64,000 nt of DNA from Bradyrhizobium sp. AZCC 2262 (GCF_036924535.1 NZ_JAZHRT010000001.1:2542001-2606000), one strand, 5' to 3'. Counted from the stretch's first letter, positions 54,909-63,522 are shown. Notes: generated from the sequence alone by a model not told the origin. Numbers and translations are program-made.

Positions 54909-54956
54909 GGTACTGCATGGACGTCTTCGGTACTGCGCGGCAGTACCGAGGGTACC
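54909..54956. promoter_or_regulatory. GGTACTGC repeats and hairpin upstream of the integrase
   Basis: GGTACTGC occurs at 54909-54916 and 54929-54936, and the second copy pairs with GCAGTACC at 54940-54947 around a GCG loop. GGTACC follows at 54951. This lies between the integrase start and dusA and may be recombinase arm sites or an integrase operator. Confidence 0.45.
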
Positions 54957-54969
54957 AAAATGGAGGAAA

Positions 54970-55023
54970 ATGGCTAAAAAACGAGCTACAACGAGAAATT
55001 CAAAAAGATCCCTAAGTAATTGA
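54970..55023 (+). CDS. 17-residue basic leader peptide before dusA
   Basis: ATG 54970 follows GGAGGAAA with good spacing. The peptide MAKKRATTRNSKRSLSN ends in TGA 55021-55023, one base before the dusA ATG at 55025, so ribosomes could re-initiate. The segment is A-rich, unlike dusA. It could come from the integrated element as a substitute leader that keeps dusA translated. Seen in sequence; function is inference. Confidence 0.4.
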   Translation: MAKKRATTRNSKRSLSN

Positions 55024-55024
55024 A

Positions 55025-56035
55025 ATGACCGAAAAAACTACGAAATCATACGATTTTCTTTTCTCTGTCGCGCCAATGATGGATTGGACCGACCGGCATT
55101 GCCGCGTCTTCCACCGCCTGATGAGCCGGCGCGCGGGGCTGTACACGGAGATGCTGACGACCGGTGCCATTATTCGTGGCGACCGCAGGCGGCTGCTTGG
55201 CTTCGATCCAAGCGAGCATCCGGTGGCGCTGCAGCTCGGTGGTTCCGATCCGGAAGATCTCGCGACCGCGGCCAGGATCGGCGAGGATTTCGGTTACGAC
55301 GAAATCAATCTCAATGTCGGCTGTCCGTCCGACCGCGTGAAAGACGGTCGCTTCGGCGCCTGCCTGATGGCGGAGCCGGCGCTGGTCGCCGACGGCGTTG
55401 CCGCGATGAAGCGCGCGGTCAGAATTCCCGTTACCGTCAAATGCCGGATTGGCATCGACGACCAGGACCCGGAAGTGGCGCTCGACGTGCTGGCACGCGG
55501 CGTGGTCGCGGCCGGCGCGGACGCGCTCATCGTGCATGCCCGAAAAGCCTGGCTCAACGGATTGTCGCCGAAGGAAAACCGCGACATCCCGCCGCTCGAC
55601 TACGACAGGGTCTATCGGCTGAAGGCGGTGCTGCCGGATGTTCCCATTATCATCAATGGCGGCATCGGCAGTATTGCGGAAGCTGCGCGTCACCTCGACC
55701 ATGTCGACGGCGTGATGCTGGGGAGGGCGGCCTATCAGGAGCCGTGGCGTCTGCTCGACGTCGATCCGGAATTGTTCGGCGAGGCGGCGCCATACGCCAC
55801 CATGAAGGACGTTTTCGAAGCGATGTTTCCCTACATCGAAGACCAGTTGGCGCAGGGCGCACGGCTGCATTCGATGACGCGGCACTTCGTCGGCGCGTTT
55901 CACGGCGTGCCCGGCGCGCGCGCCTTCCGCCGCCATCTGGCGGAGAAGGGCGTCAAGCCCGGCGCTGGCGTCGACGTGCTCCGCGATGCCATCGCGCTGG
56001 TCGAGGATCGCGCGGGGGCGCTGGTTGCGGCGTAA
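55025..56035 (+). CDS. dusA: tRNA-dihydrouridine synthase A
   Basis: A 336-residue FMN enzyme that reduces uridine to dihydrouridine in the tRNA D-loop. Motifs: FLFSVAPMMDWTDRHCRVFH at the N-terminus (the usual integrase target region), EINLNVGCPSDRVKDGRFGA with the catalytic Cys, VKCRIGIDD, IVHARKAWLNGLSPKENRDI and INGGIGSIAEAARHLDHVDG VMLGRAAY. Length and order are normal, so the gene appears complete, its first codons perhaps supplied by the inserted DNA. Its promoter has probably been replaced, because the integrase lies directly upstream. Confidence 0.96.
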   Translation: MTEKTTKSYDFLFSVAPMMDWTDRHCRVFHRLMSRRAGLYTEMLTTGAIIRGDRRRLLGFDPSEHPVALQLGGSDPEDLATAARIGEDFGYDEINLNVGCPSDRVKDGRFGACLMAEPALVADGVAAMKRAVRIPVTVKCRIGIDDQDPEVALDVLARGVVAAGADALIVHARKAWLNGLSPKENRDIPPLDYDRVYRLKAVLPDVPIIINGGIGSIAEAARHLDHVDGVMLGRAAYQEPWRLLDVDPELFGEAAPYATMKDVFEAMFPYIEDQLAQGARLHSMTRHFVGAFHGVPGARAFRRHLAEKGVKPGAGVDVLRDAIALVEDRAGALVAA

Positions 56036-56100
56036 GTGCCATAGCGTTTTCAAGCGAAGTGGATACCGGTTCGCGTGAAGAAAACGCGTCAACACAAAAC

Positions 56101-56997
56101 CTAGGCGGCGCGCTCTCCGGCGCGGCGCACTTCCGTTTCCGCCTTCAGTCCGAAATCGTAATTCAGATGATAATAAGGCTGCGCCATCTCGCGGCCATCG
56201 ACGGCCGTACCCGCAGGCATCGCGGCGAATTCCCGGATCAGGCTGTCCTTGACGCCGAAGACGACGTCCGAGTCCAGGTATTGGTCGCCCGCGGCGAATA
56301 CATGCGTCACCAGCGTCTGGTGTCCGGGCGCTCCAATCATGAAATGGACATGGGCCGGGCGCCAGGGGTGGCGGCCCTGCGCCTCGAGCATTTTGCCGAC
56401 CGGCCCGTCGTGCGGGATCGGATAGGCCGCCGGCCTGATCGACCAGAACCAGAACCGGCCGTTTTCGTCGGCGCGGAACCGCGCACGCATCGCCAGCTCG
56501 CCGATCTAATCGAGCTGCTGAACATCGTAATAGCCGTCATTGTCCGAATGCCAGACGTCCACCACGGCGCCGGCGAGCGGCTTGCCGCCGGCTGCCGACA
56601 CCGTGCCGGTAACGAGCAGCGGCGCGCCTTCCATGGTGCCGGAGATATCCGCGCCCAGCGGATGCTCGGGCGCGCGCTGCACGTAAAACGGTCCGAGCAC
56701 CGTCGTCTCGGTCGCGCCCTCCGGTGTCCGATGGTTGATGGCGTCGACCAGCATGGAGACGCCGAGCGTATCGGACAGCAGGATGAATTCCTGCCGCTTG
56801 TCGTCGCACATCTGTCCGGTTCGAGTCAGGAAATCGATGCCGGCCTCCCATTCGGCCTGCGTGGGTTCGATTTCCCTGACGAAGGTATGCAAATGGCGCA
56901 CGAGCGCCTCGCTGACCTGCCGGACGCGGTCGTCCTTTGCGGTCCTGACACGCTGCAAGACGGCGTCGGTGATCGTGGCTTCGTCGAAGTTGCGCAT
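56101..56997 (-). pseudogene. graB: Hydroxyquinol 1,2-dioxygenase interrupted by an in-frame TAG
   Basis: Two parts in the same frame form one intradiol dioxygenase. From ATG 56997: MRNFDEATITDAVLQRVRTA, EFILLSDTLGVSMLVDAINH, TTVLGPFYVQRAPEHPLGAD and VVDVWHSDNDGYYDVQQLD, then TAG at 56506-56508. The frame resumes with MRARFRADENGRFWFWSIRP, AYPIPHDGPVGKML, RHPWRPAHVHFMI and ends at 56101. The iron ligands (a Tyr before the stop, then Tyr and His residues after it) are split by the stop. A one-base change would restore about 298 residues, the normal length. Readthrough is possible but unproven. Confidence 0.85.
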
Positions 56998-57010
56998 GTC
57001 GATGTTCTCT

Positions 57011-58087
57011 TCAGGAGGTCGCGAGGGTGGTTTGCGGAGCGTCTCCGCGCCAGGCGCGCGCGATCAATTCACGGATCGCGTCTCGCTCGATCGGGCGCGG
57101 ATTCCAGTAGGGGTTTTTGACGGCGAGGTCGGCGGCCTGGTCGATGCCGCTCTCGGGCATGCCGATCTCGCGCAGCGATGCCGGCGCAGCAAGCTTTCGC
57201 GCCAGATCGTGGAGGCCGAGCGCGGGGTCGGGCACGCCAAGTGCGGCGGCGATCCGCGTCATCGCTTCATGCGCGGCGGGCGCATTGTAGGCGAGGGCGT
57301 GCGGGAGAATGACGGTGTGGGTTTCCGCGTGCGGCAAATTGAACGACCCGCCCAGCGTATGGCAGAGCTTGTGATGCAGCGCCATGCCGACGGCGCCGAG
57401 GCAGATGCCGCTGAGCCAGGCGCCATAGAGCGCGTCGGTGCGCGCGGCTCTGTCGTCCGGCTGAACGCAGATCCTGGGCAGCGCATGCGCCAGCGTGCGG
57501 ATGCCTTCCTGTGCCATCAGCGATATCACGGGGTTGCGATCCAGCGCGTAGAGCGCCTCGACGGCATGCGCGATGGCGTTGATGCCTGATGTCGCTGACA
57601 ATCCGGGAGGCATCGTCATGGTGAGGTCGACGTCGTAGATCACGATCTCGGGGAAAATTTTCGGGCTCGATTGTGTGGTTTTGACCCCGCCGCTGGTCTG
57701 GCCGACGACCGGCGTCATCTCCGAGCCGGCGTAGCTGGTCGGCAGCACGATCTGCGGCAGGTCGGTGCGCAACGCGATTGCCTTGCCGAGGCCCGTGGTC
57801 GAACCGCCGCCGATCGCGACGAGACAATCAGCCCGCACCTCACGCACGGTCTCCATCGCCCGTTCCGTCACCTCAACGGGCGTATGCATGACGGCCCCTG
57901 TAAAGACGCCGGCGAAGCGTTCACCGATCATCGCTCGGATGCCGGCGGCCAGATCTTTCTGTCGCGGCGTCGCCAGCACGAGAGCGTTGACGACGCCGAG
58001 GCGGGACAATTCGTCGGGTAGTTGACGCAGCGTGCCGGCGCCGAACACCACCCGCATCGGCGCGCTCTGGTAGATGAAGTCTTGCAT
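57011..58087 (-). CDS. graC: Maleylacetate reductase
   Basis: A 358-residue iron-alcohol-dehydrogenase-family enzyme reducing maleylacetate to 3-oxoadipate with NAD(P)H. Features: FGAGTLRQLPDELSRLGVVN, AIGGGSTTGLGKAIALRTDL (nucleotide loop), PTSYAGSEMTPVVGQTSGGV KTT, GINAIAHAVEALYA and the HKLCHTLGGSFNLPHAETHT VILPH His cluster. ATG 58087 follows AAGGAG; an in-frame ATG at 58171 would add 28 basic residues. It precedes the dioxygenase gene by 13 bp, as expected for consecutive pathway steps. Confidence 0.95.
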   Translation of the reverse strand: MQDFIYQSAPMRVVFGAGTLRQLPDELSRLGVVNALVLATPRQKDLAAGIRAMIGERFAGVFTGAVMHTPVEVTERAMETVREVRADCLVAIGGGSTTGLGKAIALRTDLPQIVLPTSYAGSEMTPVVGQTSGGVKTTQSSPKIFPEIVIYDVDLTMTMPPGLSATSGINAIAHAVEALYALDRNPVISLMAQEGIRTLAHALPRICVQPDDRAARTDALYGAWLSGICLGAVGMALHHKLCHTLGGSFNLPHAETHTVILPHALAYNAPAAHEAMTRIAAALGVPDPALGLHDLARKLAAPASLREIGMPESGIDQAADLAVKNPYWNPRPIERDAIRELIARAWRGDAPQTTLATS

Positions 58088-58167
58088 GGCCGCTCCTTTG
58101 CGGACGAAACGGCCGGCTCCGGGATCAGATCGCTTCCGTAGCCGGACTTTCCGCATTGACCTCCGCC

Positions 58168-59544
58168 TCAAGAGGCGGGCTGTGCAGCCTTGCGCAAGCC
58201 GGCCGTCTCTTCAAGGCTATCAGCGGGAGCGCTTGCCGGCTGCCGGGCCAGCAGGATGATCGCGCCCGCGGCAATCGCTGCCCCGCCGATCGACAGGAAC
58301 ATCGGCGTTGGGCTCTGGTAATATTGCTGAAGCGCGCCGGCGACGAACGGGCCGAGAATGGCGCCGACGCGCGCGACCCCGAGCTCCATCCCAACCGCGC
58401 TGGCGCGCACGCCGGTCTCGTAGGAAGCCGCGGTAAAGTTGTTCAGCACAAACTGCGCGCCGATGATGAAGAAGCCGGCGGCTGCGACCGACGTGATGTT
58501 GACGATGTGGTCGTTCATCACCACCAGCGACAGCACGGCGAGGCCGCCAATCGCCCACCAGGTCGCGATCAGCCCGCGGCTGCTGCCGGACTTGTCGACC
58601 AGATGCCCAAGCACGAGAGCGCCTACGAATGACATGATCTGCATCAGCGCGCCGAAGCCGAAGCTGGCTGCAAAGGTTTCTCCACGCTGCATCATCACGG
58701 TCGGAATCCACCCCGACAGGCCGAAGATGCAGAACAGGCTGAGAAATGCCGACGCCCAGATCGCAAACGTAGTCCGGCGATATTTGGGCTGGAGCAGCGC
58801 CGCCACAGAATTGAGCGGCTTCTCGGACTCCTCGACGGCAATTTCGGCCGACTGATAGACGCTTGCGCGCTCGGGCCGAAGCTTGCTCAGCATGTCGCGG
58901 ATTTCGCCGGTGCGGCCTCGAAGGGCAAGGAACTTCGGTGACTCCGGCAACATGAAGTGCATGAAGGGCAGCAACAGGAACGATAGCGATCCGATCCAGT
59001 ATAACGAGGTCCAGCCGAACACTGGCGTCGCGAACACACCGGCGGCACCGGCGAGCGTTCCGCCAAGCGCCCAGCCGAGGGCTACGCCCCAGAGCGCGAA
59101 CGTGTTCGCAACCCGTCGCGGCGCCAGTTCGTTGATGTACGTCGTTGCCAAGGGCAGCAGCACGCCAAGACCGATCCCGGTCAGGATGCGCAGGATGCAG
59201 AACGACAGAAATGAATCCGCCGAAGTCGCGGTCAGCAGCGTGAAGATACTGGTGATCCAGAGGCCTCCGAGCAGGGTGCCGCGGCGGCCGAGCCGGTCGG
59301 CGATGATGCCGTGGATCGCAGCGCCGATCAGGAATCCGACCAGCCCGCTGGAGATCAAAATGCCCGCCTGGCCGGGCTGAAGGCCCCAGGGTTTTGCGAC
59401 ATAATGAATGACGTAAGCAGGATTGAACGTGTCATATCCGTCGAACAGCGTGAGCAGTCCCATGATGGCGCCGAGGCGCCAGTGAAATTTTCCGACCTTT
59501 GCCTCGGCTAGTTCCTCGTGAAGATCGATTGCTTTCGCAGTCAT
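58168..59544 (-). CDS. MFS aromatic-acid transporter (AAHS family)
   Basis: A 458-residue, 12-helix transporter. The first helix carries GLLTLFDGYDTFNPAYV, the DGYD signature of the aromatic acid:H+ symporter family. The loop 2-3 motif is IADRLGRRGTLLGG, helix 5 follows YINELAPRRVANTFALWGVA LGWALGG, and loop 8-9 has GHLVDKSGSSRGL. It lies between the maleylacetate reductase and gamma-resorcylate decarboxylase genes, so it probably imports gamma-resorcylate or a related hydroxybenzoate (the role of graK in Rhizobium). Confidence 0.92.
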   Translation of the reverse strand: MTAKAIDLHEELAEAKVGKFHWRLGAIMGLLTLFDGYDTFNPAYVIHYVAKPWGLQPGQAGILISSGLVGFLIGAAIHGIIADRLGRRGTLLGGLWITSIFTLLTATSADSFLSFCILRILTGIGLGVLLPLATTYINELAPRRVANTFALWGVALGWALGGTLAGAAGVFATPVFGWTSLYWIGSLSFLLLPFMHFMLPESPKFLALRGRTGEIRDMLSKLRPERASVYQSAEIAVEESEKPLNSVAALLQPKYRRTTFAIWASAFLSLFCIFGLSGWIPTVMMQRGETFAASFGFGALMQIMSFVGALVLGHLVDKSGSSRGLIATWWAIGGLAVLSLVVMNDHIVNITSVAAAGFFIIGAQFVLNNFTAASYETGVRASAVGMELGVARVGAILGPFVAGALQQYYQSPTPMFLSIGGAAIAAGAIILLARQPASAPADSLEETAGLRKAAQPAS

Positions 59545-59587
59545 GGCCGTATTCCTCCCGGATGGTGATTATGTCGTGTGAGACCGC

Positions 59588-60607
59588 TTATTCCGCGGCT
59601 TGATGGATGCCGTGCCCGGTGGTTTCGTCGAGGTCGAGCTTGAACAGGTCGATGGCATTGCGCCGGCCGATCTTGATCCGATCGTTCTCGCTGATGCTGG
59701 TGCTGTTGAACCAGTCGGAGGCATGATCGACATTCTCGAACGGCCAGTCGACCGAGAACAGGATGCGGTCCGCTCCGATTTCGAGAATGGAATCGATCAG
59801 CGTCTGCGTGCGGAAATTGCCCGACGTGGTCAGGAAGAAGTTGGCGTTGAAGTAATCGCAGATCTTCTTTTTCGCTTTGTGCTTCGGCGGCGCCTTGACC
59901 CAGCCGTTGCGATGATCGACGCGCCACATGCTGTAGGGCAGGCCTTCGCCCATGTGCCCGAGGATGATTTTGAGCTTTGGATGGGCATCGAACAGGCCCG
60001 ATCCCATCAGGCGCAACGCATGCACGGCGGTCTCCTGTCCGAATGCCCAGGTCGGGCCCATCAGCCACGGATGCCCTTCATAGATCGCGCAGTCCTCCGG
60101 CAGCGGATTGCGCGGATGCAGGTAGAAGGGCAGGCCTGTCTTTTCGACTGCTGCCCAGAATGGCCAGTATTGCGGCAGGTCGTAATAGACCGGCCGTTTG
60201 CCGTCGCCGATTTGCGAGAAGCCGTTGACCAGCGCGCCGCGGAAACCGAGCGTCGTGATGCAGCGCCCGAGCTCCTTGATCGCAAGATCCGGATCCTGCA
60301 TCGGCAGCGCGGCAAAGGCCTGAAACCGCGACGGCCGTTTTGCCACTTGCTCAGCGAGGAAGTCGTTGGCCCGGATCGCAATCTCGTTGGCGCGCGCGAC
60401 ATCGGGAATGGCCTGAACCGCCGGCGCGTTTAGCGACAGGATCATCATCTCGATGCCGTGCTTGTCCATTTGCGTCAGCCGCTTGTCCTGGATATCCAGC
60501 AGGCGGTCCTTCAGCTCCGGCCAATAGGAGTCCGGGACGAAGCCCGCCGAGTCCATCAGCGTGTCCGGGATGGCGAAATGTTCCTCTAGTGCGATCTTGC
60601 CCTGCAT
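59588..60607 (-). CDS. graF: Gamma-resorcylate (2,6-dihydroxybenzoate) decarboxylase
   Basis: A 339-residue amidohydrolase-superfamily decarboxylase converting 2,6-dihydroxybenzoate to resorcinol and CO2 reversibly. The metal ligands of the known family fall at the same numbers here: Glu8 and His10 (ALEEHFAIP), His164 (FYLHPRNPLP), His218 (ILGHMGEGLP) and Asp287 (FSVDWPFENVDHASDWF). GPTWAFGQETAVHALRLMGS GLFDAHP is also typical. It lies between the transporter and hydroxylase genes. Confidence 0.96.
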   Translation of the reverse strand: MQGKIALEEHFAIPDTLMDSAGFVPDSYWPELKDRLLDIQDKRLTQMDKHGIEMMILSLNAPAVQAIPDVARANEIAIRANDFLAEQVAKRPSRFQAFAALPMQDPDLAIKELGRCITTLGFRGALVNGFSQIGDGKRPVYYDLPQYWPFWAAVEKTGLPFYLHPRNPLPEDCAIYEGHPWLMGPTWAFGQETAVHALRLMGSGLFDAHPKLKIILGHMGEGLPYSMWRVDHRNGWVKAPPKHKAKKKICDYFNANFFLTTSGNFRTQTLIDSILEIGADRILFSVDWPFENVDHASDWFNSTSISENDRIKIGRRNAIDLFKLDLDETTGHGIHQAAE

Positions 60608-60634
60608 GTTGTCCTCGCTGATTTCCGATGTTGA

Positions 60635-61867
60635 TTAGTACTGTCCTTGCGGCGTCAGCCCGAGCGCGAGTTGGCCGTACATGGTGCCGACTGCATCCCA
60701 GTTCATGCTGATGTGGCGGCCGACGGCATTGGCGTCGCGCCAGGCGCGCTGTACCGGATTTGAAAGATCGAGGCCGAGCCCGCCGGTCGAGGCGTTCAGG
60801 GCTTCAGTGGCGCGAATGGCGAGTGCGACCGAAAACGCCTGGCCGCGGCGGCTGACGATGCGGTCCTCGATCGAAACCGGCTTGTAATCACGTACCGTGG
60901 CTGCGCGATCCCTGAGATCGCGCAGCAGCACTTCGCGCGCCGCATCGGCCGAGGCGGTCGCTTCCGCAACGCGCAACTGGATGGTCGGGAAGTCCGCCAT
61001 GCGATTGTTGTTGCCGGCCACCGCGCCGCGGGTGATCCGCCTGGAGGTGACGGCAAGATAGTCTTCCAGCGCGCCGGCCGCCGCGCCGACCGCGGTCGAG
61101 GCCAGGCAGGAAGGGATGTTCGACAGCATCGGGATCGCGAAGGTGGGGTTGGCGGCATAAAGCGCGGCGCCCGGCGTTTTTCCGGACGTCGTGTCGGCGA
61201 ACGACAGCAGGCGGTGGGCGGGCACGAACACGTCCGATAGCACAAGCGTCTTGCTGCCGGTGCCGCTGAGGCCGACGACATTCCAGGTGTCGTCGATAAC
61301 GTAGTCGGCAGCCGGAACCAGCAGGAAGGCCGGCGCAAACTGGCCGCTCTCGGTCTTCGACGGCAACAGCGCGGCACACAACGACCATTGCGCGTTGTCG
61401 CAGCCGCTGGCGAACGACCAGCGTCCGCTCAAGCGATAGCCGCCCTCGACCTCGATCGCCCTGGTGACCGGTGCGTAGGAGCCGCAGGCCACCGCATCGG
61501 GATTGCTGGCCCAGACGTCGCGCTGCGCGCTTTCCGGAAAACCCGCGATCAGCCATTGATGGGCCGCGAGCAGGCCGCCGACCCATGCCGTCGAGGCGCA
61601 ACTTTTCGCCAGCTCGATGTTCAGTTCGACCAGCACATCGAAATCGTGCTCGTAGCCGCCGAACATCGCCGGCTTGACGATATCGAAATAGCCGATGTTG
61701 CGCAGGGCAATGATGTTCTCTTCGGGAACGCGGCCGGCCTTTTCCGTGGTGTGGGCGCGCGCCTTGATCTGCGGCGCGATCTGCGTCACGCGGCTCCGCA
61801 ACTCGGCAATGTCAGGGCGAGGCGACGGCTGCGCCGGCAGGTCCTTCAACTGGGCGACTGATACCAT
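60635..61867 (-). CDS. graA: Resorcinol hydroxylase, oxygenase component (acyl-CoA-dehydrogenase fold)
   Basis: A 410-residue flavin-dependent monooxygenase of the group-D type (acyl-CoA dehydrogenase fold), using FADH2 made by a separate reductase. Features: RVPEENIIALRNIGYFDIVK PAMFGGYE, SCASTAWVGGLLAAHQWLI, YRLSGRWSFASGCDNAQW and a C-terminal ALNASTGGLGLDLSNPVQRA WRDANAVGRHISMNWD. With the reductase at 61921 and decarboxylase at 59588, it is assigned to resorcinol-to-hydroxyquinol hydroxylation. Confidence 0.93.
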   Translation of the reverse strand: MVSVAQLKDLPAQPSPRPDIAELRSRVTQIAPQIKARAHTTEKAGRVPEENIIALRNIGYFDIVKPAMFGGYEHDFDVLVELNIELAKSCASTAWVGGLLAAHQWLIAGFPESAQRDVWASNPDAVACGSYAPVTRAIEVEGGYRLSGRWSFASGCDNAQWSLCAALLPSKTESGQFAPAFLLVPAADYVIDDTWNVVGLSGTGSKTLVLSDVFVPAHRLLSFADTTSGKTPGAALYAANPTFAIPMLSNIPSCLASTAVGAAAGALEDYLAVTSRRITRGAVAGNNNRMADFPTIQLRVAEATASADAAREVLLRDLRDRAATVRDYKPVSIEDRIVSRRGQAFSVALAIRATEALNASTGGLGLDLSNPVQRAWRDANAVGRHISMNWDAVGTMYGQLALGLTPQGQY

Positions 61868-61920
61868 TGGTTTGCTCCGTGTCTTCGATGGGTCGAAAGG
61901 CGGTCAGGGGCAGGGGCGTT

Positions 61921-62439
61921 TCACGCCGCATGGCTGTCGTGCGGCACCGAGAAGCAATAGGTCGCATCCTGGTAGATCAGCGGCTCGATCGGATCGCGCA
62001 CGTTCACGGTCTCGGCCTCGCCGATGAAAATCGTGTGCGTGCCATAGGGCACGGCGGCCGCCTTCTTGCAGAAGATGTTGATCTGCGCGTCGGCGAGGTA
62101 GGTGACGCCCTCGGCCGAAGTCATCCAGTCGCCGAGCCCGAACCGCTCCTCGGCCGGCAGCGCACCGCTGAAGGCGGATGAAAGCGGGACCTGATCGCGG
62201 CGCAGCACGTTGACGCAAAACCGGCGCGCCAGCAGCATGATGTCATGCAGCAGCGTTGCCTGGTTGATGCAAACGATCAGGGAAGGGGGATCAAGCGACA
62301 GCGACGTCACGGCGGTCGCCGTCATCCCGTGCCGGCGATCCTGATCGGCCGAGGTGATGACCGACACCGCCGCGGGAAATCGCCGCAACGCGCGCTTGAA
62401 CGTTTCTCGCAATTCGTCGGATGCCGAATCCAGCGACAT
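61921..62439 (-). CDS. graD: Flavin reductase (resorcinol hydroxylase reductase component)
   Basis: A 172-residue flavin reductase: RALRRFPAAVSVITSADQDR RHGMTATAVTSLSLDPPSLI VCINQATLLHDI is the flavin-binding split barrel, and the later HTIFIGEAETVNV is standard. It supplies reduced flavin to the oxygenase encoded next. ATG 62439 follows TGGAGGAAACC; the longer frame to 62508 adds 23 residues from the promoter region. First gene of the minus-strand gra operon. Confidence 0.93.
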   Translation of the reverse strand: MSLDSASDELRETFKRALRRFPAAVSVITSADQDRRHGMTATAVTSLSLDPPSLIVCINQATLLHDIMLLARRFCVNVLRRDQVPLSSAFSGALPAEERFGLGDWMTSAEGVTYLADAQINIFCKKAAAVPYGTHTIFIGEAETVNVRDPIEPLIYQDATYCFSVPHDSHAA

Positions 62440-62496
62440 GGTTTCCTCCACTGACGGTCCGCTCTCGCCCGGCGGCTTAACTTTCCAAAACAATAA

Positions 62497-62543
62497 TTGC
62501 ATTTGCAAATATCAGTCAACAGGAAATTTTCAAATGCAACAAT
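62497..62543. promoter_or_regulatory. Inverted pair of TTGCATTTG motifs (regulator sites)
   Basis: TTGCATTTGCAAAT at 62497-62510 and the reverse of a similar string at 62525-62540 (ATTTTCAAATGCAACA). Both lie in the gap between graD and the MarR gene. Good candidates for the MarR operators. Confidence 0.5.
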
Positions 62544-62572
62544 TGCCTTGAAAAACGATCGGCGCGCGGCTA

Positions 62573-63097
62573 TTGAATGGTCGCAACAATTGCGACAGCA
62601 CGGATTGCAAGACCTTGTACAGACTTACAAATTCCTTTCCCTATTTACTCAACCGCGTCGGCGTGCAGATGGGTGAGCTGTTTTCCAGGCGCATTGCCGG
62701 TTACGGCGTGACCCTGCCGATGTACCGCGTGATGGCCGCGCTTTGGGAAACCGGCGACCAGCGGCTCGGCGATCTCGCGGCGATGACGACGATCGAGATA
62801 TCGACATTGTCGCGGCTGGTCGGGGAGATGAAGCGGCGTGGCCTCGTTACGCGCGCGCGGCTGAAGGACAACGGCCGCACCGTTGCAATCAACCTTGCGC
62901 CGAAGGGGCGGACACTGGTGGAAGAGCTGATCCCGATCGCCATCCACTTCGAGGAGGTTGCGGTGCGCGATTTCCCGTCGAAGAACATTTCGGACCTGAA
63001 GACAGTTCTCGCAGAGATCTACGAGAGCCTGAAGTCGCTCGAACCCGAGATCGAGGAAGCGAACAAGGCACGCAGGGCGGCAAAGACGAAAGCGTGA
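62573..63097 (+). CDS. graR: MarR-family regulator of the gra operon
   Basis: A protein of up to 174 residues with a MarR winged helix: GVTLPMYRVMAALWETGDQR, LGDLAAMTTIEISTLSRLVG (recognition helix), MKRRGLVTRARLKDNGRTVA (wing) and a C-terminal coiled coil ending in a Lys/Arg-rich tail. The start is uncertain: TTG 62573 or TTG 62615 are possible and no ATG is available before residue ~33. Divergent from the gra operon, so it probably represses it until the aromatic inducer binds. Confidence 0.85.
   Translation: MNGRNNCDSTDCKTLYRLTNSFPYLLNRVGVQMGELFSRRIAGYGVTLPMYRVMAALWETGDQRLGDLAAMTTIEISTLSRLVGEMKRRGLVTRARLKDNGRTVAINLAPKGRTLVEELIPIAIHFEEVAVRDFPSKNISDLKTVLAEIYESLKSLEPEIEEANKARRAAKTKA
62580..62596. 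promoter_or_regulatory. Palindrome near the MarR start
   Basis: GTCGCAACAATTGCGAC: 7-bp perfect arms around CAA. If translation starts at TTG 62615, the palindrome lies in the leader and could serve autoregulation. Confidence 0.5.
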
Positions 63098-63162
63098 CGC
63101 TTAGGCAAGGGAGTGGTAGCTCCGCTGCCCGGCCACAGATCGGCCCACGGGCCTGCGAACCT

Positions 63163-63357
63163 TTAGCTGCGCATGGTGGCGCGGAAGCCGACGAAGCTCA
63201 ACGCGCCTGCCACGATGACGGCAATCCAACTCGCCCAGAACGGCAGATCGACGCCATTCAAGGTGACGGACCACCCCATCGCAATCCGGACCAACTGCAG
63301 CAGTGCGATGAGTGCAAAGATGGCGGCGGCTAGCGTACAAAAGGTTCTCATGGTCAT
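63163..63357 (-). CDS. Small two-helix membrane protein
   Basis: A 64-residue protein with two membrane segments: FCTLAAAIFALIALLQLVRI and FWASWIAVIVAGALSFVGF. ATG 63357 is preferred; a longer frame to 63378 adds seven polar residues. No enzyme motif. Lies between the MarR gene and the YkgB-type gene on the minus strand. Function unknown. Confidence 0.6.
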   Translation of the reverse strand: MTMRTFCTLAAAIFALIALLQLVRIAMGWSVTLNGVDLPFWASWIAVIVAGALSFVGFRATMRS

Positions 63358-63522
63358 TGCCGGTCTCCGATGGCACACGAGGATGTGCTCGTCCCCGCAT
63401 CCAAAATGGGGAGGGACCGGCGTGGCGGCAATCGTCTGGATGGACCGCTGCCAGGAGACATGGATTTCTCGGCGAATGGGTGTCGGACACCGGCAGAGAG
63501 CTGAGTTCCCGTCAAGGAGGAC

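Noticed and set aside
55046..56095. 349-codon minus-strand frame opposite dusA
   Set aside because: Antisense shadow with His/Arg-rich composition and no family resemblance.
55084..57120. 678-codon plus-strand frame overlapping dusA and graB
   Set aside because: Arginine/glycine-rich shadow frame produced by high GC third positions; dusA (frame from 55025) and graB on the other strand carry the real motifs.
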